Positions 1 through 9,689 of a stretch of 37,633 bases of DNA are shown here, piece after piece. The translations under genes and the position numbers were made by a program. The DNA is from Marine Group II euryarchaeote MED-G34 (lineage in GTDB: Archaea > Thermoplasmatota > Poseidoniia > Poseidoniales > Thalassarchaeaceae): assembly GCA_002457605.1 (NCBI GenBank), contig NTJT01000010.1:1-37633 (forward strand), read 5' to 3'. Position 1 is the stretch's first letter, and each line of letters starts with the position of its first letter. The notes beneath the pieces were generated by a model that did no database searches, was not told the origin of the DNA, and saw only the letters and a list, made by a program, of their open reading frames with translations.

Positions 1-315
1 TCTCGACCTAGGATGCCATACTCGATCGGCCTTCTTCACAGCATACCTACGATAGAAGCTGGTTCTGAAAGAGCCGTGCTCCCAATCATCCCGGGGCAAG
101 TTCCGGATCCGAACTTGCACTTCGACGGATGCAGGTTCCACCCTAGATGCCCCTTCGCCGATGAGAAGTGCATCTCGACCCCTCCGCCGATGTTGGAGGT
201 GGAACCAGGGCACTTCGCTGCCTGCCACCACACAGATCGGACAAATAACGTCTCACAGGTGCAAACCGCATTCGATAGGTTCGCTGCTGAATACGAGTTG
301 GAAGGAGCTGTCTGA
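1..315 (+). CDS. Di/oligopeptide ABC transporter ATP-binding protein (DppD/OppD-like), C-terminal fragment, truncated by window start
   Basis: Frame 1 is open from base 1 to TGA 313-315. It contains the oligopeptide-transporter C-terminal motif (GCRFHPRCPFADEKC...H.AACH) seen in OppD/DppD and sits directly before a second such ATPase. Confidence 0.85.
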   Translation, partial: SRPRMPYSIGLLHSIPTIEAGSERAVLPIIPGQVPDPNLHFDGCRFHPRCPFADEKCISTPPPMLEVEPGHFAACHHTDRTNNVSQVQTAFDRFAAEYELEGAV

Positions 316-316
316 G

Positions 317-1384
317 ATGACCGAGGAGAGCAGGGACGGGGAGATCCTCATTGAGGTCAAGGGCATGAAGAAGTGGTTCCCGATTAAGGGGGGCATGTTC
401 TCCGGCGTCAAGACCTATGTCAGGGCTGTAGATGGGGTTGACCTGCAAATCAAGCGAGGCGAAACGTTGGGGATCGTCGGCGAGTCGGGTTGCGGCAAGA
501 CTACGCTGGGCAGGGTTTTGCTAGGCTTGATACCGATTACTGATGGCTCAGTCCTCTATGGTGGCGAGGATATCAGGACAATTCCAGACAGGGAGCTCAG
601 GAGGAGGATGCAAATCGTCTTCCAAGACCCGGGAGGCTCGATGAACCCTAGGATGTCCGTCAGGTCCATCGTCGGAGAGCCACTACAGGTTAACAGATTG
701 GCTGAGGGCGCTGAACTGACTCAGAAGGTGGCTGACGTGCTTGACTCGGTGGGACTCAAGCGCGAGCACATGAATCGCTTCCCACACGAGTTCTCGGGCG
801 GACAGAAGCAGAGACTCGCATTGGCCAGATCACTCTCACTTGACCCCGAGTTCATCCTCCTGGATGAGCCAACCAGCGCCCTCGACGTCTCGGTGCAGGC
901 TCAAGTGCTAAACCTGCTAGAGGAGATTCAGGAGAAGCACGGCCTCACCTTCGTCTTCATCACCCACGCCTTGAACGTGGTGAATCACATCAGCGACAGG
1001 GTGGCTGTGATGTATCTGGGCAAGATCGTCGAGATCGCCAATACCGCAGACCTGTTCGACAAGCCAGCGCACCCCTACACCCATGCCCTAATGTCCGCGA
1101 TTCCGGAACCGTCCCTCGAGAAGGCCTCTAGAGAGAGGATTGTGCTGAGCGGCGATGTCCCGAGTCCAGCCGACCCTCCTCCTGGGTGTGGGTTCCACAC
1201 TCGCTGCCCGATTGCCGTGGAGGGGCTGTGCGATGTAGAGGAACCACCTCTAGAGATCACCGATTCCGATAGCCACAGGGTGGCCTGTCACTTCCCACTA
1301 GGCCCTGGGATGAAACTCCCGGTCCTAGAAGATACCAAGATTCGCCCTGAAGATGACGACGAGCCGGCCACAATCGTACTCTGA
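317..1384 (+). CDS. Di/oligopeptide ABC transporter ATP-binding protein (DppF/OppF-like)
   Basis: Walker A GESGCGKTT, signature SGGQKQRLALARSL, Walker B ILLDEPTSALD, and C-terminal CGFHTRCPIA motif. ATG at 317 directly follows the upstream stop; the ORF-track start at 161 is an upstream extension. Confidence 0.93.
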   Translation: MTEESRDGEILIEVKGMKKWFPIKGGMFSGVKTYVRAVDGVDLQIKRGETLGIVGESGCGKTTLGRVLLGLIPITDGSVLYGGEDIRTIPDRELRRRMQIVFQDPGGSMNPRMSVRSIVGEPLQVNRLAEGAELTQKVADVLDSVGLKREHMNRFPHEFSGGQKQRLALARSLSLDPEFILLDEPTSALDVSVQAQVLNLLEEIQEKHGLTFVFITHALNVVNHISDRVAVMYLGKIVEIANTADLFDKPAHPYTHALMSAIPEPSLEKASRERIVLSGDVPSPADPPPGCGFHTRCPIAVEGLCDVEEPPLEITDSDSHRVACHFPLGPGMKLPVLEDTKIRPEDDDEPATIVL

Positions 1385-1393
1385 GGGATAATT

Positions 1394-1765
1394 ATGGAAG
1401 AGAACGAAGTTGAATCAGAACGACTCGAAAACCCTCCTCCTATGTTCGACAAGAAGGAGGAGGCCGAAGCTGCCTTCTGGAGGCTGAAGAAGGCCTCTGA
1501 TAAGAGCAGAGAGGAGAGGGTAAAGCGAGTTCTGGCTCAGGAGAGCGAGGGGATTCTGACTACGCTCGGCAGAGTGGTGTACATTTCGGCGTGCATATTG
1601 TTTGATGGCTTGGTGCTGATGGAAATCCCAGTTAGCATGGGCAAGACCCTAGTTGCTTGGACTCTCTATACTGTCCTGCTGGTAGTTGCAATCAAGTTAC
1701 AGTACAATCTCTATGAGAAGTGGTTCGACGTCGATATCAGTGAGATGGATTTTGATCAGCAGTGA
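1394..1765 (+). CDS. Hypothetical small membrane protein (charged N-terminus, two predicted TM segments)
   Basis: 123-aa ORF with hydrophobic stretches VVYISACILFDGLVLMEIPV and LVAWTLYTVLLVVAI. Co-oriented with the ABC genes. Confidence 0.6.
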   Translation: MEENEVESERLENPPPMFDKKEEAEAAFWRLKKASDKSREERVKRVLAQESEGILTTLGRVVYISACILFDGLVLMEIPVSMGKTLVAWTLYTVLLVVAIKLQYNLYEKWFDVDISEMDFDQQ

Positions 1766-2987
1766 TTGGGAAGTGCTCAGTGTCTATCCTTTCGAACCGC
1801 CTGAATGAGGGAACAATCAGCCCAGCAGTTGTTGTCAGTACCATGAACGCCACTGCAATCGAGTAGGTCGTCAAGACGTTGGTTGCTTCAATCATCGCAC
1901 CCCCTAGAATAGGGGCAAATGGAATGAATATCAGTGAGCCTATGGCATCTAGGGAGTTCACCCTACCTCTGAGATGCTGGTCGACGCTGTCGGACATTGT
2001 AGTTCTCCAAATCACCCCCAAGGTCCCGCCCAGCACGCCTTCAAGTAAGACGAAGACAAGTATTGCCCAGAATGGAATCGGCATTGCCCACATCAGCATA
2101 CACCATGCTATTCCACCGATGAAAATGTAGAACACTTTACCTCTAATCTCCTTAGGTATGGGCCGGATTCCACCGAGAATGGATCCTATCATGGCTCCTA
2201 ATGCACCCACCGCGCCGAACAGCCCGTATTCATTAGCCCCGAGTCCCTTATTCTCGACGATGAACGGGACCCCTATCTCGATGGCAGAGTCTCCTATGTG
2301 CCATATCATGAACATCAGTATCCCTGCGAACAGCCACGGTTGAGTCTTGACGAAGGCCCATGCCTCGACCACTTCTTCCCGAAGGTCCCCGACTTCTTCC
2401 TCCCGAACCACCGGGACTTCTGATATCGTCCACAAAATCACTCCGCTAAACAAGAACGTGACGACATCTATCAGAAGACAGATCTCTATTCCCCATAGTC
2501 CCACGGTGAAGCCTCCTATTAGGGGCCCTAGCATCCACGCAGTAGTCATTGCAACTCCCCTCAAGGCGTTGGCCTGAGGGAGCAGATCCTCCTCGACGAG
2601 ATCGGGCACTAAGGCCCCTATTGCAGGTATGGAGAATGCCGTGGCTCCACCTGTGAGAAAGGTCACCACGAGCAATGTTTTGATTTCGTCGAAGCCGGCC
2701 AGAAGCGCAATTATGCCTAGGCTTACGAGTACTGCCTGTGACAGGTCCGCCATCAGGGCGACGGTCCTGCGAGGCATCCTGTCTACCACCATCCCGCCAT
2801 AGAGTAGGAGGGGCAGGTGGCCGAGGAAGTAGGCAGTCCAGATGAGCCCGAATGCCTTGGGTCCACCAATCTGAGCAACTGTCCAACTCATCCCGATGAT
2901 GAAGATTGAGCTGCCCATCATATTGACACCGTTACCGATGAGTAAACGGCGGAACTCGGGGATGCCCCATGCATCTCTCATACTCAT
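1737..2987 (-). CDS. MFS transporter (enterobactin-exporter/EntS-like permease)
   Basis: 416 aa, about 12 hydrophobic segments; MFS-like motifs DRMPRRTVALMADL and SDSVDQHLRGRVNSLD. Confidence 0.88.
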   Translation of the reverse strand: MSMRDAWGIPEFRRLLIGNGVNMMGSSIFIIGMSWTVAQIGGPKAFGLIWTAYFLGHLPLLLYGGMVVDRMPRRTVALMADLSQAVLVSLGIIALLAGFDEIKTLLVVTFLTGGATAFSIPAIGALVPDLVEEDLLPQANALRGVAMTTAWMLGPLIGGFTVGLWGIEICLLIDVVTFLFSGVILWTISEVPVVREEEVGDLREEVVEAWAFVKTQPWLFAGILMFMIWHIGDSAIEIGVPFIVENKGLGANEYGLFGAVGALGAMIGSILGGIRPIPKEIRGKVFYIFIGGIAWCMLMWAMPIPFWAILVFVLLEGVLGGTLGVIWRTTMSDSVDQHLRGRVNSLDAIGSLIFIPFAPILGGAMIEATNVLTTYSIAVAFMVLTTTAGLIVPSFRRFERIDTEHFPITADQNPSH

Positions 2988-3079
2988 GAATCAATGGCAA
3001 GATTCAGGCCATTTCAACGTGCCTCAGGATGACTGGCAGATGGTGCAGATGAACGCTTGGACAAAGATGAACGAGACCA

Positions 3080-3150
3080 CAAATCATAGATATTAAAATT
3101 TATCAATATATTGTAATATTTTGTTCATACGTTCAATAATTAAGTATTAT
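3080..3150. promoter_or_regulatory. AT-rich divergent promoter region between MFS and glutamate synthase operon
   Basis: Strongly AT-rich tract (agatattaaaatttatcaatatattgtaatattttg) in an otherwise GC-richer sequence, between divergent genes. Fits archaeal BRE/TATA elements, exact sites not assigned. Confidence 0.4.
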
Positions 3151-3246
3151 TGTGGATATAAGCACAGGATTGCATCAAATGAATATACAAACGACCGAAT
3201 GATTATAGCACTCCCTCGCACACCTGCACGTATCCGGGGGAGCATT

Positions 3247-4770
3247 ATGTTAGAATCAGCGACGCATGTTGGTCTGCAAGCTACCGATGGCCCGCTGACA
3301 ATAGACCAGTTCGGTGCCGAATCGGCCCGGATAGGGAGGAGTATAGCCGATGAATATCACCGCTACCACATCGAGACCGAAGAGGTCGATGATGCCGACC
3401 CGCTGCCACACAGGTTCCTCGTAAAGGTCGGTAAGGTCGGGCTGGCTAAGCTCATTGGCAAGGAGGCCCTGAAGTACTTCGGACAGTTCGACGTTATCCT
3501 CGCTAGACCCTGCACCTACGGCGTGTTCTCGGGACCTGTGGGTGGCTTCGTCCCGAGACCAAAGTTGTGCGTTGGCTGTCTCAGGTGCGAAGTCCAGCAC
3601 CCCGAATTCGTGAAGGTTCTACCCAACCCGGATCTGCTCACACTGGGAGATTCCTACACGACTCCCGGTCATATCACGGCCATTGATGAGGAAGCTAAGA
3701 AGGGAATGGTTCCGGTGCGCGGGCAAGGGTACAGAGGACGCTTCGGTGGACCCGGTTTCGATGGCATGCTGACAGACATGTCAGAGATTGTGCGCCCTAG
3801 TAGGGACGGAATCCACGGGCGCGAGCTGATTGGCACAGCGGTGGATATCGGTAGCAAGCCGATGCACCTGTCTTTCGATTCCAATGGGAAACTATCTGGG
3901 AGCATACCTGAGATGTTCACAATTCAGGTCCCGTTTATTTTTGACCTCCCGCCGGGCGACCTCGGCACACCGCAGTTGGCTAGTGTGGTTGATTCAACCA
4001 GTAGGCGAATAGACACTCTGGCATGCTTAGATGCCCACACTGTGGCAAGATTGGGGCTGGACGCACCCAACATCGTCCCGGTACTCGACAACACTGAGGC
4101 ATCTCGGGTCTCAGAGTTTCCAAACGCGAGGCTGATTGAGCTGCGATCATCACCTGACCGACCGTGGGGCTGGGACGCTGCTGGTTTTGATATCGCCACC
4201 GAGGCCACCGACGCGATGATTGGAATCCGAATACACTTCGAAGAGGGCTGGCAGAATCGGATGACTCAGGCAGTCGAGTCCGGAGTCAAGGTGATTCACC
4301 TGCTCGCGGATCTGCACGGCCGCGGATCCGACGACACCTTCGTCACTGAACTGTTCAAGGAGGCCCACATGCTTCTCATTGAGCAGGGTCGCCGGGACAC
4401 CGTCACCCTATTTGGCGGCGGAGGTATTGTCGGAGCTGACCATGTCCCCAAGGCTATCATCAGTGGACTCGACGCAGTCACACTCGATCTGCCGGTGCTG
4501 TTCGCCCTACAGGGCCGCTCTAATGGCTCGCTCAGGCAGCGAAAACAGGTCGCTGGGACGCTGCCGAGGCATTTGGATCAGGATTGGGCGGAGCAGAGGC
4601 TCACCAACCTGTGTGGCTCATGGAGGGACCAACTGTTGGAGATACTCGGAGCGATGGGAATTCGCGAGGTTCGCAGACTGAGAGGAGAGTTTGGCCGCTC
4701 GATGATAGTCAAGCACCTAGAGGACGAGGCCTTCGAGGGAATCGCAGGCTATGTAGGAGGTGATTGCTGA
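3247..4770 (+). CDS. Glutamate synthase-related FMN-barrel-like protein with a CxxCxxC motif; paralog of the next gene
   Basis: ATG 3247 (MLESATHVGL...) is more plausible than the ORF-track start at 3121. The C-terminal half aligns by eye with the downstream GltB2-like protein (VKVIHLLADLHGRGSDD / VTLFGGGGIVGADHVPKAIISGLDAVTLDLP; QDWAEQRLTNLCGSWRDQLLEILGAMGIREVRRLRGE). Confidence 0.75.
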   Translation: MLESATHVGLQATDGPLTIDQFGAESARIGRSIADEYHRYHIETEEVDDADPLPHRFLVKVGKVGLAKLIGKEALKYFGQFDVILARPCTYGVFSGPVGGFVPRPKLCVGCLRCEVQHPEFVKVLPNPDLLTLGDSYTTPGHITAIDEEAKKGMVPVRGQGYRGRFGGPGFDGMLTDMSEIVRPSRDGIHGRELIGTAVDIGSKPMHLSFDSNGKLSGSIPEMFTIQVPFIFDLPPGDLGTPQLASVVDSTSRRIDTLACLDAHTVARLGLDAPNIVPVLDNTEASRVSEFPNARLIELRSSPDRPWGWDAAGFDIATEATDAMIGIRIHFEEGWQNRMTQAVESGVKVIHLLADLHGRGSDDTFVTELFKEAHMLLIEQGRRDTVTLFGGGGIVGADHVPKAIISGLDAVTLDLPVLFALQGRSNGSLRQRKQVAGTLPRHLDQDWAEQRLTNLCGSWRDQLLEILGAMGIREVRRLRGEFGRSMIVKHLEDEAFEGIAGYVGGDC

Positions 4771-6125
4771 TGGCCGTGCTCCAGGATATAGTCGACGCTT
4801 ACCAAGGTAAGATCGTGAAGCCCAGCGAGACTCTGATCCACAAGACCACCCACCTGCTGCAGGACGGGATGAACATGAGGGCGTTCGGCGAATACGAAAA
4901 GCCAAAGGCGCTCGGAGATGCTCGATGGACTGACGAACTTATCCTCTCGACCTGGTACATGGCTGAGACCGGGGAGGTTCCTGATAATCTGAACTTCAAG
5001 ACAGGAAAGAGCGACGGTGGTTTTGACAGACTCGATTTCCAGTTTCTGCCAGAGAGTGATTGGCTGGAACACTCAGAAGCCATTGACACCAAGTTGCCGC
5101 TGAACCGCCGTGGTGACGAGAAGAACAAGATTGAGATTGACATACCCTGGTATGGCGGGGGGATGTCGTATGGTTCTGTTTCAGTCAACGTGATGATGTC
5201 AAGGGCGAAGAACGCCAGACAATGGAATTCATTCATGTCTACGGGCGAGGGAGGATACCCGCCTGAGTTGTATGAGGTCAAGGAGAATGTCATCACTCAG
5301 GTAGCAACGGGATACTTTGGCGTTGAGGAGGAGACCATTCAAGCCGCCCCCATTATCGAATTCAAGTACGCGCAGGGCGCCAAACCGGGTCTCGGAGGAC
5401 ACCTGCTCGCAGCCAAGGCAGGAGAAGAGGTTGCAAAGTTACGCGGCTCGGTCCCATTTGTCAGCCTGTTCAGCCCATTTCCCTTCCACTCCACATATTC
5501 TGTCGAGGACCACTCAAAGCACCTCGATTGGATAGAGACAGTCAATCCGAAGGCAATACTCTCTGTCAAGGTCAGCACTCCTCATGATGTAGACATGGTC
5601 GCAGTCGGCTCGTACTACGCAGGTGCACACATAATTCACCTCGACGGTGGTTACGGCGGTACCGGGGCGGCACCTGAGATTGCCAAGAAGAATATCGCCA
5701 TGCCCATTGAATTGGCCATACCAAAAGTCCACAAGTTCCTACAGAAGGAAGGGGTCCGCGACAAGGTCACCATCATCGCGAGCGGAGGAGTCAGGACGGC
5801 TGACGACATCGCCAAGGCAATCGCTCTCGGTGCCGACGGCTGCGTATTGGGGACCACTGATCTGGTTGGCATGGGGTGCACCCGGTGCTCAAATTGTGAA
5901 GGTGGCCCGTCTGGACGCGGCTGCCCTTGGGGCCTCACCACCACTGATATCGAGTTGCAGGAGTGGGTGCAGCAGGACTGGGGCGCCAAGAGACTCGACA
6001 ACTTGTATACGGCAATGCAGTGGAGGCTGCGCGATATCCTTCGCAAGTTAGGCCTGAGTAACGTCCGCGAGTTGAGGGGCAGGACTGATTTGCTGAAGTA
6101 CATCGGCAAGGAGGCAGGTGAATGA
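4764..6125 (+). CDS. Glutamate synthase central / FMN-binding domain protein (GltB2/MgsC-like)
   Basis: GGGMSYGSVSVNVMMSRA, STGEGGYPPELY, HLDGGYGGTGAAPEIAKKN, IIASGGVRTADDIAKAIALGADGCVLGT, Fe-S-type CTRCSNCEGGPSGRGCPWG. Overlaps the upstream gene by 7 nt. Confidence 0.9.
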   Translation: MLMAVLQDIVDAYQGKIVKPSETLIHKTTHLLQDGMNMRAFGEYEKPKALGDARWTDELILSTWYMAETGEVPDNLNFKTGKSDGGFDRLDFQFLPESDWLEHSEAIDTKLPLNRRGDEKNKIEIDIPWYGGGMSYGSVSVNVMMSRAKNARQWNSFMSTGEGGYPPELYEVKENVITQVATGYFGVEEETIQAAPIIEFKYAQGAKPGLGGHLLAAKAGEEVAKLRGSVPFVSLFSPFPFHSTYSVEDHSKHLDWIETVNPKAILSVKVSTPHDVDMVAVGSYYAGAHIIHLDGGYGGTGAAPEIAKKNIAMPIELAIPKVHKFLQKEGVRDKVTIIASGGVRTADDIAKAIALGADGCVLGTTDLVGMGCTRCSNCEGGPSGRGCPWGLTTTDIELQEWVQQDWGAKRLDNLYTAMQWRLRDILRKLGLSNVRELRGRTDLLKYIGKEAGE

Positions 6126-8701
6126 TTGATCCTTCAAAGATAATTCAGGCCCGCCGCGAGATGACGGCGAGTCACCCGAAATTCGAGCGCCGTGATGAGG
6201 ACGCCGCCGAGGGAGGATGCGGAGTCGTTGGACTGGCTTCGGAGATTCCTGTGGCGGGCCGCCATCTGTTTGACTCGCTTGAGCAGATGAGGAACCGAGG
6301 AAACGGTAAGGGCGGCGGAGTGGCCATGGTGGGGCTGGACCCTGAGCAGTTCGGAGTCACTGCATCGATTCTGGCCGACTCATACCTCTATGCTGTTGCC
6401 TACCTAGACTCCAGAGTTCGTGATGCAGTCGAAGAGACCTTCATCCATTCTAATTTCCATGTCGACCACATCCACGAGATGCCAGCCCTAGAGACATGGG
6501 AAAATGATCTCCCTGCGCTTGACACCCGTCCGCCCGACGTCGTGTGCTACTTTGTCAGGCCACGTGAGGACGTTCTCGACGAGTTCATCTCTGTCAATCT
6601 GCAAGACACTATCGACCCGAACGACAGGGAGGCCGCCTCCGAGGAATTTGTTTTCCACACCACCCATTCTCTAAACGTCGAGTTCTATGCTAAAGACGGA
6701 AGGACAGATGCCTTCGTGCTGAGTCATGGCAGGGATCTCCTGATCCTCAAAATAGTAGGTTACGCCGAAGATGTGATTCGCTTCTACTGCCTCGATGACG
6801 TGACCGCCCACGTCTGGATTGGACACCATCGTTATCCTACCCGAGGGAGGGTGACGCATCCTGGGGGGGCCCACCCGTTCGGACAGGGCATAGACTGCGC
6901 GCTGGTGCACAACGGTGACTTCTCGAATTACGTCTCTGTAAAGGACTACCTTGCACAGAGAGGGATGGAGCCGCTATTCTTCACAGACACCGAGGTTGGA
7001 GCACTGGCATTTGACCTACATCGCCGAGTCTACGGATACAGTATGGAGCACGTCATAGAGAGCCTAGCGCCCACAAGTGAGCTCGACTACGTGATGCTAC
7101 CGGAGGACAAGCAAGAGGTATACTCTGCCATTCAGAGGACGCATATTCACGGAAGTCCCGACGGCCCATGGTTCTTCATCATCGCACAGTCCGAAGGAAC
7201 TACTCACAGGCTGATTGGAATCACCGATACCAGCATGCTCAGGCCCCAGGTCTTCGCCTACCAGCGTGGCGAGGTCGGGATAGCATTCTGTGGCTCGGAA
7301 AAACAGGTCATAGACGCGGTGCTCGATAGCCTCGCCTCAGAGGATAAGAGGTTCTGGCGTCGCGCTGATGAGTACTGGAACGCTAGAGGCGGTTCCTATA
7401 CTGACGGCGGGGCTTTCCTATTCGATGTCAGACCGACCGAAGATGGCGGCAAGGAATTAGTCATGACGAACAAGTTCGGAGATGTGGTGGACACCCATCC
7501 ATCGGGTGGGCACGGAGTGGCAGATGCCGCTGAAGAGTCACCACTGGAAATCGACAAAATGGATTCGGAACTCGCTTACTTATCAGTTCTAGAGGCACTC
7601 CCTCACATGGGATGGCCAGAGGCTCTTGCGACCCTTGAAGCCATTGAGTCAAACGCTTTGTCAGCAGGACGCGAATGGGCTTGGAATCTCCTAAGCAAGC
7701 TTCTAGACAGGAGGTATGACACTGGTTCGTTGAGGCGAAGCCGATGGCTCGACTCAGTAGAGGCATCTCTTATCAGGACTATTTCGGCGGCGAGGCACCA
7801 GCCTTGCGACAGTTTCGTCGGACAGGTTACTCTCGGACATCATCCTACTCCAGTTTCAGATACTCAGAGGATTGTTGTCGATGCGAGACCATACCCTCCA
7901 GAGGGCACCGACTCTCTAGCACTCGAGCTAGTTGCCCTTCACAAGGCAGGATGGAAACGCTTCGTCCTGTTGCACTGTAGAGGCCATCGTTTCATCGGTA
8001 ATGGCTTCGGCCCAAGCACCTCAGACGTCGAGATAGATGTTCTGGGGGCTGTTGGTGACTATCTTGGCAGTGGCAGTGATGGAATGAGGATAACAATGCA
8101 CGGCAACGCACAGGATCAAGTCGCCCAGATTCACAAGTCAGGGGAACTTGTCGTCCACGGCGACGTTGGCCAGTGCTACGGTTACGGTTCCAAGGGAGGC
8201 AGACTGTTCGTCCTCGGTAACGCTGCTGGAAGGCCGATGATTAACGCCGTGGGTAGTCCCAAGGTTGTCATCAACGGCACGGCTCTAGACTATCTGGCTG
8301 AGTCTTTCATGGCAGGAGATCCGCTTGAAGGAGGGGGGTTTGTCATTATCAATGGGATGAGATTCGACCAGCGAGGGGAGATGTCAGCACTGGAGACTCC
8401 GTATCCTGGTGGAAACCTGTTCTCTCTGGCCAGTGGAGGGGCGATTTACATCCGCGACCCACATAAGCGACTCTCGGACTCACAACTCAATGGTGGTGCC
8501 TTCACCGAGATGAAAGATGAGGACTGGGTCGTCGTCGAACCTATGTTGCAGCGAAACGAGGAGCACTTTGGTATCCCTATGCAGAGACTGCTTACAGTCG
8601 AAGGCGAACTCGTCAGCCCGGCTGAGGTGTATCGAAAAATAATCCCTGTGAAGTCGAAGACTCTGCATGCTGAGGCAGCATGGGCAGGTCACGTCGACTG
8701 A
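6122..8701 (+). CDS. Glutamate synthase: class II glutamine amidotransferase domain fused to GXGXG (GltB C-terminal-like) domain
   Basis: Propeptide then CGVVGLASE; HHRYPTRGRVTHPGGAHPF...ALVHNGDFSNY GATase motifs; C-terminal GQCYGYGSKGGRLFVLGNAAGRPMINAVGSPKVVINGTALDYLAE beta-helix domain. ATGA overlap with upstream gene. Confidence 0.9.
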   Translation: MIDPSKIIQARREMTASHPKFERRDEDAAEGGCGVVGLASEIPVAGRHLFDSLEQMRNRGNGKGGGVAMVGLDPEQFGVTASILADSYLYAVAYLDSRVRDAVEETFIHSNFHVDHIHEMPALETWENDLPALDTRPPDVVCYFVRPREDVLDEFISVNLQDTIDPNDREAASEEFVFHTTHSLNVEFYAKDGRTDAFVLSHGRDLLILKIVGYAEDVIRFYCLDDVTAHVWIGHHRYPTRGRVTHPGGAHPFGQGIDCALVHNGDFSNYVSVKDYLAQRGMEPLFFTDTEVGALAFDLHRRVYGYSMEHVIESLAPTSELDYVMLPEDKQEVYSAIQRTHIHGSPDGPWFFIIAQSEGTTHRLIGITDTSMLRPQVFAYQRGEVGIAFCGSEKQVIDAVLDSLASEDKRFWRRADEYWNARGGSYTDGGAFLFDVRPTEDGGKELVMTNKFGDVVDTHPSGGHGVADAAEESPLEIDKMDSELAYLSVLEALPHMGWPEALATLEAIESNALSAGREWAWNLLSKLLDRRYDTGSLRRSRWLDSVEASLIRTISAARHQPCDSFVGQVTLGHHPTPVSDTQRIVVDARPYPPEGTDSLALELVALHKAGWKRFVLLHCRGHRFIGNGFGPSTSDVEIDVLGAVGDYLGSGSDGMRITMHGNAQDQVAQIHKSGELVVHGDVGQCYGYGSKGGRLFVLGNAAGRPMINAVGSPKVVINGTALDYLAESFMAGDPLEGGGFVIINGMRFDQRGEMSALETPYPGGNLFSLASGGAIYIRDPHKRLSDSQLNGGAFTEMKDEDWVVVEPMLQRNEEHFGIPMQRLLTVEGELVSPAEVYRKIIPVKSKTLHAEAAWAGHVD

Positions 8702-9624
8702 GAGACCAGTTCCACTACTTCTTCGGCGCATCCCCATGAGAGGGTTACTCCAGCACCGCCGTGACCGTAGTTATGGAACACCTTCCTCCCATCTATGGTC
8801 TCGACCTCCAGTCTGACTTCGCTACGAGACGGTCGCAGGCCGACCGCCCCACCAATTATCTTGGAGCGATCCAACTCTGGCCACAGTGCCTCCACCTTTT
8901 CTAGAATGAGGGCGTTGTCCTCAGACCTGATATCCATCCCCCAGTCGTCAACTTGAGCAGTCCCTCCGAGGACGGTGACGTCGCTACGAGGGATCGTGTA
9001 GGTCAGAGTCTCTGGCTGCTGATCAAAGTGCCCGATACCTGGATCTTGATCGAGGAAAATGACCTGCCCCCGTGCCGGCCTTACCTCGTTATCCTGGCAC
9101 AGCTTTCTAGCACCCAATCCCACGCAGTTGACCACCACTTCACCAGGAACCTTGCTGAGGTCTTCTACGAAGGACTGCCTGAATGTGCCTCCAAGGGATT
9201 CGACCCTAGAGCGTAGCCATGGCATGTACAGGTGCATCTCGATGACTGGCGCTCTGAACTGCCAACCGAAGACATACCCTTCGGGTATATCTCCTCGGTC
9301 CAAAATATCGAAGGCAGCTATGTTATTCCCCCATGCTGGCGGCTCGACCTCTTGCCTGAGATACTCTCTCCCATCTCTCATTCGAACTCCTGATTCAGGA
9401 TTCTCCGTGGCCAGCCTTTCTAGCTCCGCATAGGTCACTAGGCCCCACGTATCTGCTCTGTCAGCAGGGGCGGTAAGGAATGGATACCATATCGCCGCAG
9501 CAACATCTGAGACTGTATCGGGACTGAATCTATCGGAGACGACTTCCACATCATACCCTTCTTCAAGCAGTCTAACTGCACATGAGAGCCCAGACACGCC
9601 TGCCCCTACCACTGTGCAGTGCAT
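8689..9624 (-). CDS. FAD-dependent D-amino-acid oxidase-like protein
   Basis: N-terminal VVGAGVSGLSCAVRLLEEGYDVEVV Rossmann; VNCVGLGARKL; C-terminal LRPSRSEVRLE...HNYGHGGAGVTLSWGCA, resembling the DAAO signature. Start placed at MHCTVV; the ORF track extends to 9645. Confidence 0.85.
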   Translation of the reverse strand: MHCTVVGAGVSGLSCAVRLLEEGYDVEVVSDRFSPDTVSDVAAAIWYPFLTAPADRADTWGLVTYAELERLATENPESGVRMRDGREYLRQEVEPPAWGNNIAAFDILDRGDIPEGYVFGWQFRAPVIEMHLYMPWLRSRVESLGGTFRQSFVEDLSKVPGEVVVNCVGLGARKLCQDNEVRPARGQVIFLDQDPGIGHFDQQPETLTYTIPRSDVTVLGGTAQVDDWGMDIRSEDNALILEKVEALWPELDRSKIIGGAVGLRPSRSEVRLEVETIDGRKVFHNYGHGGAGVTLSWGCAEEVVELVSQST

Positions 9625-9689
9625 GACTCGCGATAGCCGCACCACTCATGATAGCGTCGGCTAACATGTTCCCATCTCGGGGCAACCTC

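Noticed and set aside
2446-2886. 146-aa minus-strand ORF inside the MFS gene
   Set aside because: Alternate frame of the MFS coding sequence; no TM or domain logic.
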